DNA of 64,000 nt, taken from Pantoea sp. CCBC3-3-1 (GTDB lineage: Bacteria > Pseudomonadota > Gammaproteobacteria > Enterobacterales > Enterobacteriaceae). Positions within the stretch are counted from its first letter, which is position 1. The number at the start of each line of letters is the position of its first letter. The notes beneath the pieces were generated by a model. It saw nothing but the letters and a program-made list of their open reading frames with translations, made no database searches and was not told the DNA's origin. The translations under genes and the position numbers were made by a program. The stretch lies in contig NZ_CP034363.1 in the NCBI RefSeq assembly GCF_007981265.1, positions 1,302,001 through 1,366,000 of the forward strand, in the 5' to 3' direction. Shown in pieces: positions 16,720 to 26,637 of this stretch.

Positions 16720-17328
16720 TTAAGCTTTACTGAAACACTGGCTGATAAAAGCCGTTGCCTTATTGATACCGTCCATCGAAATGGTATGAGGAAGGGCGGT
16801 TTCGAAGAAGGTCGTTACCGGGATGCCAACCTCGCTCAATTTTGCCGCTGCGCTTTCACTTTCCTGCCACGGAATAACCGGATCGGCCTGGCCATGAACC
16901 AGCAGAACTGGCGTGTTGCTCGCGGTAGCATAGGGTTGTGGTGAAGATAAACGTCCGGAAAACGCGACGACGCCCGCCAGCGGCAGGCGAGCGCTGACTA
17001 ATGCATCGAGCGCCATTATCGACCCCTGAGAAAAGCCAAGAAAAATCACCTGATCCTGTTCAGGATCGATGGCGTGTTTTGCAAAAATCTGCTGTATCGC
17101 GGCATCAAATGCTGCCCGGGCATTGACGATGCGTCCCGGACGAGAAGCCTCGGTAACGCCCGTTACGCTGAACCACTGATATCCCGCGCCGCCGCCATCA
17201 AACTTTTCTGTGCCGTTCGGCGAAGAAAAAATAACGTCCGGAAAAGAGGGCTGAAAATAGTGTCCCAGTCCCTCCAAATCGGCGCCTGAACTTCCCACGC
17301 CGTGCAGTAAAACCACCAGTTTCTTCAT
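16720..17328 (-). CDS. Alpha/beta hydrolase, carboxylesterase/phospholipase family (YpfH-like)
   Basis: A 202-residue cytoplasmic hydrolase. VVLLHGVGSSG supplies the oxyanion loop; the nucleophile elbow is GFSQGS, with Asp in HGQADPVIPW and His in LPHTIS completing the triad. Its start overlaps the stop of the upstream glutathionyl-hydroquinone reductase gene by four bases, so the two form an operon. Substrate unknown; pairing with a quinone-detoxifying enzyme suggests an aromatic or thioester substrate, but this is inference. Confidence 0.75.
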   Translation of the reverse strand: MKKLVVLLHGVGSSGADLEGLGHYFQPSFPDVIFSSPNGTEKFDGGGAGYQWFSVTGVTEASRPGRIVNARAAFDAAIQQIFAKHAIDPEQDQVIFLGFSQGSIMALDALVSARLPLAGVVAFSGRLSSPQPYATASNTPVLLVHGQADPVIPWQESESAAAKLSEVGIPVTTFFETALPHTISMDGINKATAFISQCFSKA

Positions 17329-18299
17329 GATATTCCCTCGCTAAAGCCATAATCGCTCAAATCCGGCCCAACGGGCACAATGCCGTTTGGATTCAGCGCT
17401 TTGATTGAATAATAGCCTTGTTTAATATGATCAAGGTTAACTGTCTCACGTACGCCGGGAACAGCCAACATTCTTTGGGTAAAGCCAAATAACGCCGCAA
17501 AAGTACGAAGCTGACGGAGATTACATTTGAACAGGCCGTGATAGGCCGCATCAAAGCGTATCAGCGTGACAAACAGCCGAATATCCGCTTCGGTTATCTT
17601 TTCACCCAAGAGGAATTTTCGGCCGTCGCTCAGCCTGTTCTCCAGTTTATCCAGCATGGCGAACACATCATGACAGGCTTCCTGATAGCTGATTTGCGTG
17701 GTGGCAAAACCGGCACGGTAAACCCCATTGTTGAGTGCAGGATAGATCTCAGCATTCAGCGCATCGATCTCTTTTTGCAATTCGGCGGGATAAAGATCCT
17801 GTTCCGATCGGGCAAGATCGCCAAAACCGGCGTTGAACATACGCACGATATCCGCGGATTCATTATTGACGATAGTTTGTTTCTTTTTGTCCCATAATAT
17901 CGGCACGGTGGCGCGGCCCGTATAGGTATCATCTGCTCGCGTATAAAGCTGATGCAGCCATTCCGCCTGATTCAGCTCATCGCGATTAGCGCCGGGATAG
18001 TCGCCGAAATGCCAGCCTTCATCCAACAGCCAGGGTTCAACGACCGATACGCTAATGATCTCTTCCAGGCCTTTTAGCTTGCGGGCAATTAACGTGCGTG
18101 ACGCCCATGGACAAATCAGCGCTACGTAAAGGTGATAGCGATCCGGCTCGGCCTTAAACCCGCCTTCACCGGTAACCCCTGGCGAACCGTCCGGTGTTAC
18201 CCAGTGCCGAAAGCTGGAGGTCTGGCGAACGAAGCCGCCTTTCTCATCTTTAGCCTGCACCGGGTGCCAGTCTGCGGTCCATTTTCCGTTAACCAACAT
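17325..18299 (-). CDS. yqjG: Glutathionyl-hydroquinone reductase (YqjG/ECM4 type)
   Basis: A 324-residue glutathione-transferase-like enzyme of the Xi class, which reduces glutathionyl-hydroquinones back to hydroquinones. The catalytic Cys63 lies in ICPWASR, exactly where the E. coli YqjG cysteine is, and the N-terminal segment (FRHWVTPDG) and C-terminal helical domain match the family. It is cytoplasmic. It leads a two-gene operon with the hydrolase at 16720. Confidence 0.9.
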   Translation of the reverse strand: MLVNGKWTADWHPVQAKDEKGGFVRQTSSFRHWVTPDGSPGVTGEGGFKAEPDRYHLYVALICPWASRTLIARKLKGLEEIISVSVVEPWLLDEGWHFGDYPGANRDELNQAEWLHQLYTRADDTYTGRATVPILWDKKKQTIVNNESADIVRMFNAGFGDLARSEQDLYPAELQKEIDALNAEIYPALNNGVYRAGFATTQISYQEACHDVFAMLDKLENRLSDGRKFLLGEKITEADIRLFVTLIRFDAAYHGLFKCNLRQLRTFAALFGFTQRMLAVPGVRETVNLDHIKQGYYSIKALNPNGIVPVGPDLSDYGFSEGIS

Positions 18300-18483
18300 A
18301 AGCTTCTCCTGCTCTTTTTAAAATACAAAAAAGTCAGGATAGCTTATTTCCATAATGGTGATTATACGGCTGAATTGAGGATGATTGTTTCCAAAAAGGA
18401 AATAATCATCCTGAACGGAAGTCGTCTCAGTGAAGTGTGCTGGCGATTCCGGCGGGAGCAGATCTGCCTGCCATCGCCATAAC

Positions 18484-19842
18484 TTATCGATTTTCGCCAA
18501 AAATCTCCGTCAGCGAATTTTCCTGAAGACGTTGATAAAGCGAAAACTCATCGATCACCGGGCAACCCAACGCCGATTCGAAAGCCAGTTTGTTGGGATT
18601 GCCTTTATGTACCGCACCCCTTTCACTGCCGAGGTTTGACTGGAAAATTCCCGCTGCGCTAACGGGCAGAAAATCTTCGTAAATGATCGGTTTTGCCTGA
18701 ACAATGCCCTCGCTGATTAAGGCCTCCAGATGCGCCCGTGAGGCTCTGGCTTCAGGCAGCACTGCGCCGGGTTTCAGGCGGTAACGGAAATAGCCCAGCG
18801 CCTGCTGGCGCAGATCCGTCACGTTATCCGGGAAAGCCGCAAAGCATCGGGCCAGCTGCGCGTCATGAGTCTCCTCCTGACTGTGGTCGGCATCGTCGGA
18901 AGCCTGCTGTAACAGCCTGTCGTATAAAGCGCGGCCTTGAGGCGTTAGCGCCAGACCACGCTGTTCGATCTCACCAAAGCGCGCGGTATGCAGCCCTTCG
19001 GATGAATCGGCGAAGGTAATTTTCTCACTGAGTGCCTTAAAACTGGTTTGCCTGAGCAAAATGGGAACCTGGCGAGGCGGCGGCCCTTCAATGACTTCTT
19101 TTGCTGCGATCTGATAGTGCGGCATCAGCTTTTGCACCGCATCAATATCCAGCGTTCTGGGCGTCAGGTGATTGATATGCGGGCCTTTAAACGACACCAC
19201 ATCGGCAATCAAACGATGATGCGCCAGCAGCGACTGATAGGTTGCGACATCAACCTGCGCTTCGCTGTGCCATTTGAATGTTTTCAGCGCTTCCTGAACA
19301 AATTCGTCTGCCTGCGTCTCGTCGAGCCCCTGATTTTTCTGGTTAAGAGCAATGAGTTCGCGCACGCGCGGCGTAAAAATATCGCGTTGAGCAAGGATCT
19401 GCTGCGCTTTTTGCCGTAGAGCCGCATCATCAATCAGTTCAAGCCGCAGCAGAGACGTAAAAACGCGGAAGGGATTGTATTGCAGTGAGGCTTCTTCGAC
19501 TGCCCGGAAAGCGGTGGCGTGTACCGGTACACCCGCGGCGGACAAATCATAGTAGCTAACCGGCTGCATGCCCATTACGGCAAACAACAAGCGCATGGTT
19601 GCCAGCTCTTCCGGCTTGCCAAGACGAATGGCGCCATGGCGTTCCACATCCAGCCGGTTCAGTTCTTCTGCATCGTCAGAATCGGCAAAAGTATCCGGAT
19701 GCGCCTGCAAATAGAGCGTGTTGACTTCTTTCACTATCTGCAACAGCGTACGGTACTGCGGCACTTCCTGTTGGTACATCAGCGACATCGCTTTAGAAAA
19801 CCGATCGCGGATGGTATCCGGTGAAACGTTCTGCTGGGTCAT
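18484..19842 (-). CDS. ydcJ: DUF1338 protein, 2-oxoadipate dioxygenase/decarboxylase type (YdcJ/HglS)
   Basis: A 452-residue cytoplasmic protein close in length and sequence to E. coli YdcJ. Members of this family are iron enzymes of the VOC fold; HglS converts 2-oxoadipate to D-2-hydroxyglutarate in lysine breakdown. Segments such as HATAFRAVEEASLQYNPFRV, VSFKGPHINHLTPRTLD (a metal-ligand His is likely here) and IYEDFLPVSAAGIFQSNLG are characteristic. It is single, with its own gap of 320 bases upstream. The substrate in this organism is inferred from the family. Confidence 0.8.
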   Translation of the reverse strand: MTQQNVSPDTIRDRFSKAMSLMYQQEVPQYRTLLQIVKEVNTLYLQAHPDTFADSDDAEELNRLDVERHGAIRLGKPEELATMRLLFAVMGMQPVSYYDLSAAGVPVHATAFRAVEEASLQYNPFRVFTSLLRLELIDDAALRQKAQQILAQRDIFTPRVRELIALNQKNQGLDETQADEFVQEALKTFKWHSEAQVDVATYQSLLAHHRLIADVVSFKGPHINHLTPRTLDIDAVQKLMPHYQIAAKEVIEGPPPRQVPILLRQTSFKALSEKITFADSSEGLHTARFGEIEQRGLALTPQGRALYDRLLQQASDDADHSQEETHDAQLARCFAAFPDNVTDLRQQALGYFRYRLKPGAVLPEARASRAHLEALISEGIVQAKPIIYEDFLPVSAAGIFQSNLGSERGAVHKGNPNKLAFESALGCPVIDEFSLYQRLQENSLTEIFGENR

Positions 19843-20057
19843 AAGTAGCCCTTATGGTCACGACTGTGAAGGGATTTAGCGCGAAGGGTACACGGCGCCC
19901 GTTGGTTTAGTGTTACCCCTTTCCTGAGATGAGTATCGTTCAGGGTTTTCATCACGGCCAGGCAGATGGCACAAAGCTATCCAGCGCCAGAGTTAATTCC
20001 AGATAGTGATGAGGCAGCGGCTTTCATAGCTTACGAATCCGCTAAGTGGCAACCTGG

Positions 20058-20156
20058 AGGCGGAGAGTCCTCTCCGCCTTATTCAGGCACGGATGATGTT
20101 GCCGCACCGCAAGCGCCTTTATAAAGGGTTCTTCAGGTCACTGGGGAACCCTTTTT
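20058..20156 (-). terminator. Hairpins downstream of the GABA-type permease gene
   Basis: On the minus strand, after the permease stop, AAAGGGTTC and GAACCCTTT pair across a 14-base loop (20124-20156). Further on, AGGCGGAGAG-tc-CTCTCCGCCT (20058-20079) is a perfect inverted repeat with a two-base centre. The first could be a weak terminator; the second may cruciform or stop transcription from either side. Confidence 0.4.
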
Positions 20157-20162
20157 AGCGCA

Positions 20163-21581
20163 TTAAATCGTTCGGCTTTGCAATTCAGCCCGACGCTTGC
20201 TGCTTACACCGCGGGATACTTTACGATTGCGGGTAACATAAAAGCTTAACGCTAACATGATTAGCGTCACTGCCGTTGTCATCAGCGTTTCATAACGATA
20301 ATCCGGTGAAATAAACATGTAACCTAACACCATTAGAATAATGGCAATGGTAAATAACGTCAGCCAGGGAAACAGCCACATTTTGAAATCCGGAGACTGG
20401 CCTTTATTTTCCATTGCCCGACGCATGATCAGCTGAGAAACGGCAATAACCAGGTAGACCAGTAACGCAATGGCACCGGTTGTGGAAAGCAGAAAATCAA
20501 AGACTTTCCCCGGAAACGCATAGTTAGCCAGGCAGCCAGCAAAACCAGCCAGCGTTGAGCTTAATACCGCCACTTGTGGTACGCCGCCCGCAGACACTTT
20601 CGTGCCGGATTGAGGGGCATCGCCACGCTGGGCCAGCGAATAGAACATGCGTGAGGCAGTATAAAGCCCGGAATTCATGCAGCTGCAAACGGCGACAAAG
20701 ACCACGGCACTGACGATAAATTCAGCGCCAGGCAGGTTTAGCGCGTTCAACACATATTGAAAGGTTCCCTGTTCTTTCAGTTGTGGATCGTTCCAGCTGA
20801 CTAAAGAGACAACGAGAAAAATCGACAGCAGATAGAAAAGGGCAATACGGTAGACGACCAGATTGGTTGAACGGCGGATCTGTTGGCCTGGATTTTTCGA
20901 CTCGGCTGCGGCAATCGTCACGATCTCCGCCCCAAAGAAAGAGAAAATGGTAATCAACACGCCCGACAAAATTGCGCCAGCGCCGTGCGGCATAAATCCG
21001 CCATGATCGTAAAGGCGGGAGAAACCGCTAATCTGTGCCAGCGGCCAGTAACCGGTTACGGCAAGTACGCCAACCACAATAAATGCCATGATGGCGACGA
21101 CTTTAATAATTGAAAACCAGAACTCAAACTCGCCAAAGTTTTTTACGTTAAACAGGTTAGTGACGGTGAGTAAAGTCATGATGGAAACGGTGTAAACCCA
21201 GGCGGGAAGGGCGGGGAAAGCGGAGTGGAGAATATTGGCGCCGGCTATCGCTTCTACCGGGATAACCAGCACCCAAAACCACCAGTATAACCATCCGATG
21301 GTAAAGCCTGCCCAGGGGCCCAGCGCGCGTGCGGCATAAGTCGAAAAGGAACCGGAGTCTGGATGCATCACGGCCATTTCGCCGAGCATACGCATTACCA
21401 GTAAGACCAGAAAGCCGGTCAGCGCATAAGAAACTAATATGGCAGGGCCTGCTGTGGCAATCGCGCTGGCCGAACCGATAAACAACCCGGCACCAATAAT
21501 ACCGGCTACAGAGATCATGGTGACCTGACGACTGGATAATCCGTCGCCGAGAGAAGACTGCACTTTTGGTGAGTAACTCAT
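20163..21581 (-). CDS. Amino acid permease, GABA permease (GabP)-like
   Basis: A 472-residue protein of the APC superfamily with twelve predicted membrane helices. It begins LSSRQVTMISVAGIIGAGLF and carries GPWAGFTIGWLYWWFWVLVI, then SFFGAEIVTIAAAES, segments very close to E. coli GabP. It would import 4-aminobutyrate or a related amino acid with protons. No gab catabolic genes are adjacent, so the exact substrate is uncertain. It is transcribed alone. Confidence 0.75.
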   Translation of the reverse strand: MSYSPKVQSSLGDGLSSRQVTMISVAGIIGAGLFIGSASAIATAGPAILVSYALTGFLVLLVMRMLGEMAVMHPDSGSFSTYAARALGPWAGFTIGWLYWWFWVLVIPVEAIAGANILHSAFPALPAWVYTVSIMTLLTVTNLFNVKNFGEFEFWFSIIKVVAIMAFIVVGVLAVTGYWPLAQISGFSRLYDHGGFMPHGAGAILSGVLITIFSFFGAEIVTIAAAESKNPGQQIRRSTNLVVYRIALFYLLSIFLVVSLVSWNDPQLKEQGTFQYVLNALNLPGAEFIVSAVVFVAVCSCMNSGLYTASRMFYSLAQRGDAPQSGTKVSAGGVPQVAVLSSTLAGFAGCLANYAFPGKVFDFLLSTTGAIALLVYLVIAVSQLIMRRAMENKGQSPDFKMWLFPWLTLFTIAIILMVLGYMFISPDYRYETLMTTAVTLIMLALSFYVTRNRKVSRGVSSKRRAELQSRTI

Positions 21582-22032
21582 AGCTTATCCTGCATGTTGG
21601 TGGTGATGTTAAGGCTTCACTCCTTTTTAAATTCCCTTTTTCCAGTGATTTGAATTATCACCGCTTTTGTCCTTATTCGATTCTGACCCGCCGAAAGATG
21701 GGAGTAAAAGCTTTAGGGGTGGTTTGTCATAGTTTTTTCTTATCTTCATGATAAGTCATATTATTTCCCACTCTGTCCGGCCTGAGTATCTGGTTAGAAC
21801 AAAAATCATACAAACGACAAATGGGAATGAGTTAATGACTTTTGTCGCTGTTCAGGGCGCAAACCGGCATCAAAATGCGCATCCTGGAATTTGCCTCTGC
21901 GTAACAACTCTTTTATCACTCCCCTGTACTTTTCTTCGCCGCTGCCGATAACACATTCAGAATGATGAGCCGGGTGCAACATGGCGCCCGGCTTTCTCAC
22001 CGTACAATCAGCAAGGCAACCCAGAGGTAGTG

Positions 22033-22992
22033 ATGGATAATTTCCAGAAAGAGATTGATGAGAGAGCGAATCTCGCCTTATCCAATAAGTTTGAGCTGCT
22101 GTTATTCCGTCTCGGTTCAGATCAGAACGATGCAAAATCAGAGCTGTTCGGTATTAACGTGTTCAAACTGCGTGAAATCGTGCCAATGCCGCCGATCACC
22201 AAAGCGGCCGGAATGAAATCGCCCCTGCTGGGTATGGCTAACATTCGCGGGCAGTTTATCCCGGTGATCGATCTGCCTGCGGTTGCTGGCTGCACGCCGG
22301 AAACGGGTCTGAATCTGTTGCTGGTAACGGAATACGCGCGTAGTACCCAGGCATTTGCCGTGGAATCGGTGGATGACATTGTTCGTCTTAACTGGAACCA
22401 AATTCATACCGCTGAATCCGGTATCAGCAGCCGTAATATTACCAGCATCGCCTGCCTGGATGACAAAACCAACAGCATGGCAATGGTACTGGACGTTGAG
22501 CAAATCCTGCATGACGTTATCCCTTCCGTTCGTGATGTGAAAGAAAGCGACGTCAAGCTCAAAGCCTTCAACATCAAGCCGGGTTCAATCGCAATCGTGG
22601 CCGAAGACTCGAAGGTAGCGCGTCAGATGTTGGAGCAGGGTCTGAAAGTGATGGGTATCCCGGCGGAAATGCACATTACCGGTAAAGAGGCCTGGGAAAA
22701 AATTAAGCTGATTTCTCAGCAGGCACAGGCGGAAGGTGTCTCCATCCATGACAAGATCTCCATGGTATTGACCGATCTGGAAATGCCGGAAATGGACGGT
22801 TTTACGTTAACCCGTAATATTAAAAACGATCAGCTGCTGAAAAATATTCCTGTGGTGATCCACTCCTCGCTGTCTGGCAGCGCTAACGAAGATCACGTGC
22901 GGAAAGTCGGCGCTAATGGCTACGTCGCGAAATTTGAAATTAATGAACTTTCCGCGGTTATTCATAAAGTGCTGGAAGAAGCAGTACGTTAA
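22033..22992 (+). CDS. cheV: Chemotaxis protein CheV (CheW plus receiver domain)
   Basis: A 319-residue cytoplasmic coupling protein. Residues 15-165 form a CheW domain (FGINVFKLREIVPMPPIT, GMANIRGQFIPVIDL); residues 185-318 form a receiver with SMVLTDLEMPEMDG holding the phosphorylated Asp and a late KVGANGYVAKFEINEL with the conserved Lys. CheV links chemoreceptors to CheA and is thought to tune adaptation. GAGG lies seven bases before ATG at 22033. It stands away from any other chemotaxis gene, as in Salmonella; E. coli lacks it. Confidence 0.9.
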   Translation: MDNFQKEIDERANLALSNKFELLLFRLGSDQNDAKSELFGINVFKLREIVPMPPITKAAGMKSPLLGMANIRGQFIPVIDLPAVAGCTPETGLNLLLVTEYARSTQAFAVESVDDIVRLNWNQIHTAESGISSRNITSIACLDDKTNSMAMVLDVEQILHDVIPSVRDVKESDVKLKAFNIKPGSIAIVAEDSKVARQMLEQGLKVMGIPAEMHITGKEAWEKIKLISQQAQAEGVSIHDKISMVLTDLEMPEMDGFTLTRNIKNDQLLKNIPVVIHSSLSGSANEDHVRKVGANGYVAKFEINELSAVIHKVLEEAVR

Positions 22993-23063
22993 TTTGTCGC
23001 AAAATATCGGCCCTCTTTTATCACTGCTATGCTTATGCCGCATTGTTAACACTGAGGAAAGTT

Positions 23064-23627
23064 ATGAAGCGATCGTTGATTGCGGCAGCCGCTATGTGTC
23101 TGCCGCTGTGCACTTATGCCGCGCAATCTGAAGTCAAAGCCGTTCCGGCTGATTCATCCGTCAGGACGACTGTAGAGGGCAAAATCCAGCCGCCGGTGAG
23201 CTATGCCAATTTGTGGGCCGATGATAAAGGCGAAACCCATATCGGCCATTGTCGGTTAGAAGGGCTGGATTATAAAAGCTATGCGCCTCCGGCTGCGCCG
23301 CAGTGGATTGGCGTATCGCCTGACCAGGTTGAAAGCATCGCTTATGCGGTTCTGCCGCCGGGCTAAGTCGGAAGCTGGCATTCCGCACCGGGCCCGCAGT
23401 GGGTGATTACGCTTTCTGGCAAATGGTCGGTCGAATCCTCAGACGGCAGCAAGCTGGTGCAGGGGCCGGGCGAAATGCAGTTTAACGGCGATCACGGCGC
23501 AAAAGGCAAGGGCGGTCATAACGGGCATATCAGCCGCACCGTTGGCACCGAGCCTAATGTGCAGCTGATTATCAAGCTAAAAGCGGGTGCAAAAGTGCCG
23601 CAATCGGCGATGGACTGCCAGTACTGA
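23064..23627 (+). pseudogene. Secreted cupin-like protein, interrupted by a stop
   Basis: ATG at 23064 follows GAGGAAAG and starts a signal peptide (MKRSLIAAAAMCLPLCTYA). The frame meets TAA at 23364-23366 after LPPG and then continues in the same frame (VGSWHSAPGPQWVITLSGKW onward, with FNGDHGAKGKGGHNGH) to 23627. The second half (GPQWVITLSG, EMQFNGD) looks like a cupin barrel. A single substitution would restore a 187-residue secreted protein. Either a recent pseudogene or a sequencing error. Confidence 0.65.
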
Positions 23628-23665
23628 CGCTAACCGCCGTTTTTTCTGGCCGCGACAGCTGGCGG

Positions 23666-24571
23666 TCAGGAAGATGTTGGCCTGGCGACAACGCGCCGCA
23701 GGCTAAACGGTTTCGCAAACATCACCAGATTTCCTGCCAGAATAAACACCAGACCAATAACCGCATTGGCGTGCCAGACATACCCTTCAAACAGCGTGGA
23801 AAGCGTCAGCGCAATCAGTGGAAACAGCAGCGTGCTGTAGGCCGCCTGGCCAGCACCGATGCGTCCTGCCAGCGTAAAGTAGGCGGCAAAGGCGATCACC
23901 GAGCCAAAAATAGCCAGGTAAACTAGCGAGCCCAGATAGCGCAGGGAGATTTCCGGCATAAAGTTTTCGCCTTTTACCAGGCTGATAGCGCCCATGACCA
24001 GCGCGCCATACAGCATGGCATAAGAATTGGTCGAGAGAATCTCAAGACCATGGCGCTGATGCCGCGTGCTAATCATATTGCCGAGCGAAAACCCTAACGT
24101 TCCCAGCGCGCTAAGGCCAATACCGGCAAGCAGTGAAGGCGTCAGGCTGGCGGCCGTTACATCGTGCCAGAACAGCGCCACAATGCCGACGATGCCCGCA
24201 AGCGCAGCGGGAAGGAGATGTGGATGAGGACGCTGGCGAAAAAAAATCATGCTGTTAACGGCGTTAAACAGCACCGCCATGGAAAAGATCACCGACTCCA
24301 GGCCGCTACTGATCCAGGCAGCGGCATGGTAAAAGCAGACAAAATTAAAGCCGAACACGCAGCAGCCCTGCAACAGACAAAAAAAATGATCGCGCAGGCT
24401 GATTTTTCGTAAGCGTCCCAGCAGGCGCAATACCACCATCATCGCCACAGCCGAAAGCAAAAAACGCCAAAAAATCGACACCGTTACCGGGACTACGCCC
24501 TGTTGCATCACAATCGCTATCCAGGTTGTTCCCCAAATAACCACCACCAACAAATATAAAATGGCGTTCAT
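23666..24571 (-). CDS. EamA-family (drug/metabolite) transporter
   Basis: A 301-residue inner-membrane protein with ten predicted helices in two EamA repeats (AILYLLVVVIWGTTWIAIVM at the start, SALGTLGFSLGNMISTRH at the second). ATG at 24571 follows GGGAGAG; the open frame runs upstream to 24757 but that part is not hydrophobic and overlaps the divergent gene. Such proteins export amino acids or other metabolites. The divergent AraC-type regulator next to it probably controls it. Confidence 0.8.
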   Translation of the reverse strand: MNAILYLLVVVIWGTTWIAIVMQQGVVPVTVSIFWRFLLSAVAMMVVLRLLGRLRKISLRDHFFCLLQGCCVFGFNFVCFYHAAAWISSGLESVIFSMAVLFNAVNSMIFFRQRPHPHLLPAALAGIVGIVALFWHDVTAASLTPSLLAGIGLSALGTLGFSLGNMISTRHQRHGLEILSTNSYAMLYGALVMGAISLVKGENFMPEISLRYLGSLVYLAIFGSVIAFAAYFTLAGRIGAGQAAYSTLLFPLIALTLSTLFEGYVWHANAVIGLVFILAGNLVMFAKPFSLRRVVARPTSS

Positions 24572-24749
24572 ACTCTCTCCCAACCTAACCCTTTTTCCAC
24601 AGTGTGGCGTTTTTGCGTCAGGTGGGCTTGCAGGGCGTTGCGCTGATTTGCAAATTCTTGCGCTTAATTTCACTGCGGGCCGGAGAAGGGCTGGTTTCTG
24701 CCCGCTGCCTTCATTAAGCTGAGGTTTCCGGGAGCGACAGTGGAACACC

Positions 24750-25613
24750 ATGAACAAGACTTATCACGCTTTTGAAAATCTTAGCCAGCATCGTGCGCGG
24801 CTTCAGGAAAGCGTACAGCTTGGATCGGGTATCCAGCTGGCGGCCTGGCGTAATAATTTCGATCGGGTGACGCAACTTAGCGATCATCATACGCTCAGTA
24901 TGTATGTTGAAGGGGGCTTTGATACCTGGCATAAAACGCCAGCAGGCTGGAAAAACGGCGGCGCGCCCGATCGTTTTTGCCTGTTGCCTGCAGACAGTGA
25001 ATCGACGTGGGATGTGCGGGGAGAATTCAGCTTTGTGCATTTATACTGCACCGATGCGCACCTGCGCCATCTGGCTGAACAGATTTGGGATCGCCATCCA
25101 GCCACGATTTCTCTGGATATGCAGGTTTTTCAGCAGGACAGCCGTATCACGCAGCTTTACCGGCATTTTTTACTCGGCTGCGACTGGCGTAATAACGCTA
25201 ATCATCTGACGCTGAGCAGTGCGTCAACCCTGCTGCTGACGCATCTGTTGCAACATTACAGCGAGGTTAACTGGCGGCTGCCTGACGTGCGTGGCGGTCT
25301 GGCACCCAGCGTGTTGCGCAATATTTTCGCTTATATTGAGGCGCATTTGGCCTCACCGCTGACGCTGGCAGATTTGGCGCAGCAGGCCTGCCTGAGTGAA
25401 TTCCACTTCGCCCGCATGTTTAAACAGTCGACCCGGCTTGCGCCACATCAGTTCGTCATGCAGCAGCGAATGATGAAGGCCGAGCAGCTGGTGCGGCACA
25501 CGCTTTTGCCGCTGACCGAGATTGCCCTACAGTGCGGTTTTCACTCCTCCAGCCACTTCAGCAACCGTTTTAAAAGCGTCTATGGCATAGCGCCTTCTGC
25601 GCTGCGCCGCTGA
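24750..25613 (+). CDS. AraC-family transcriptional regulator
   Basis: A 287-residue protein with an N-terminal sensing domain and a C-terminal AraC helix-turn-helix pair (SPLTLADLAQQACLSEFHFA, then LTEIALQCGFHSSSHFSNRF). It is divergent from the EamA exporter, with about 180 bases between starts that should carry the shared operator. Ligand unknown. The pairing suggests it switches on export of an effector metabolite. Confidence 0.85.
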   Translation: MNKTYHAFENLSQHRARLQESVQLGSGIQLAAWRNNFDRVTQLSDHHTLSMYVEGGFDTWHKTPAGWKNGGAPDRFCLLPADSESTWDVRGEFSFVHLYCTDAHLRHLAEQIWDRHPATISLDMQVFQQDSRITQLYRHFLLGCDWRNNANHLTLSSASTLLLTHLLQHYSEVNWRLPDVRGGLAPSVLRNIFAYIEAHLASPLTLADLAQQACLSEFHFARMFKQSTRLAPHQFVMQQRMMKAEQLVRHTLLPLTEIALQCGFHSSSHFSNRFKSVYGIAPSALRR

Positions 25614-25740
25614 GGCAGGCGGTTCCTGCCCCTTCTCAGGCCGCTTCAGCGCGCTCGATTGCTTTGCGCCGCGCCCTGCTGTTAATCTGATGCCCTCGAT
25701 CACTTTCCCCGGATGCAGATCTGGTTTCACAGGATGATGA

Positions 25741-26235
25741 ATGATCTGGCTGATGCTTGCCACGCTTGTTGTGGTTTTTATTATTGGTTTTCGCGTACTT
25801 AACTCTAAAGCCCGACGCGCGTCACGTGCCTTAACGAAACGGCTGAATCTCGATCCCGTTTATGTCGAATCGCTCATCAGCCTGATGGGGCGTAAAGCGG
25901 GCGAGGAGTTTGTTGACTATCTTTCACGCGATAGCGAAGCGCATTTAAGTAATGCTGCCAGCGTACTGCTGATCTATCAGGTATTTATTGTTGATGAATC
26001 TGATGAGAGCCTCGCTTTCTGGCGCGGCGTTTTACGTAAAGCCTATCTGCCGCTCGAGTTATCCAATGAGCATGTCCGGCTGGCTATGGTGTTTTTGCGT
26101 GAACTGGAACCCGATGCTTATGAAATGAACGATTTTCGTCAGCGTTACAATGCGCGTTTTGCTGCCGATGAAACGATTTTATCTGAATCTCCCAGCAACG
26201 TTATTCCGCTTCACTCCCGGCTTAACCGGCACTAG
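25741..26235 (+). CDS. yicN: DUF1198 protein (YicN-like)
   Basis: A 164-residue protein with an N-terminal membrane helix (MIWLMLATLVVVFIIGFRVL) and a soluble helical domain (FVDYLSRDSEAHLSNAASVL, LLIYQVFIVDESDESL, HVRLAMVFLRELEPDAYEMN). These match the DUF1198 family, of which E. coli YicN is a member. Function is unknown in the family. It is not in an obvious operon. Confidence 0.75.
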   Translation: MIWLMLATLVVVFIIGFRVLNSKARRASRALTKRLNLDPVYVESLISLMGRKAGEEFVDYLSRDSEAHLSNAASVLLIYQVFIVDESDESLAFWRGVLRKAYLPLELSNEHVRLAMVFLRELEPDAYEMNDFRQRYNARFAADETILSESPSNVIPLHSRLNRH

Positions 26236-26637
26236 CTTCTTCTCAGGGATGCGCTGATAACTGCGGCGCGTCTTTTATTTCTCCTCTTCACCTTTCCCGC
26301 CCCTTAATTTTCTCTTCCTTCGTGTCATTTTTTTTGCGGAGTTTTTTCCATTTATTTATTGTGGTTACTATCACCTGCATTGATTAAACACAAAGGATTA
26401 TGAAGGGAAAAGAGTCGGAATCAGCACAAAAAAGGGGCGGTTGCGCTTTTTTTAAGCGTAAATGGCCCTGGGCGAGTTTAATAAGAAATTAACAATATTA
26501 CAAAAACTTAACATTAAACATAACACGTCTTTTGCTTACATTTTGAAATATAAATATCAATAAAATTACTTTTGCCTTTTCTAATAACGATATTTATTAA
26601 CTCCGATTACATTTTATTATCATGTGAGAGTCGTAAT
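26236..26637. other. Intergenic region before the gluconate dehydrogenase operon
   Basis: About 400 AT-rich bases that must carry the operon promoter. A 30-codon frame at 26400-26492 begins MKGKESESAQKRGGCAFFKR after AAAGG at good spacing, and within it GCGCTTTTTTTAAGCG can form a hairpin; it could be a leader peptide, but there is no run of regulatory codons to support that. No other gene is visible. Confidence 0.35.

Noticed and set aside
16720..17328. S-formylglutathione hydrolase partner of frmA
   Set aside because: The esterase has the YpfH/phospholipase-type pattern, is about 75 residues too short, and lies on the opposite strand in an operon with yqjG.
18132..18482. 116-codon plus-strand ORF over the yqjG start
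   Set aside because: It overlaps the well-supported start of yqjG in antisense and has no family resemblance.
23364..23366. Stop codon recoding (selenocysteine or similar) in the cupin-like gene
   Set aside because: The codon is TAA, not TGA, and there is no adjacent hairpin of the right kind; a point mutation is simpler.
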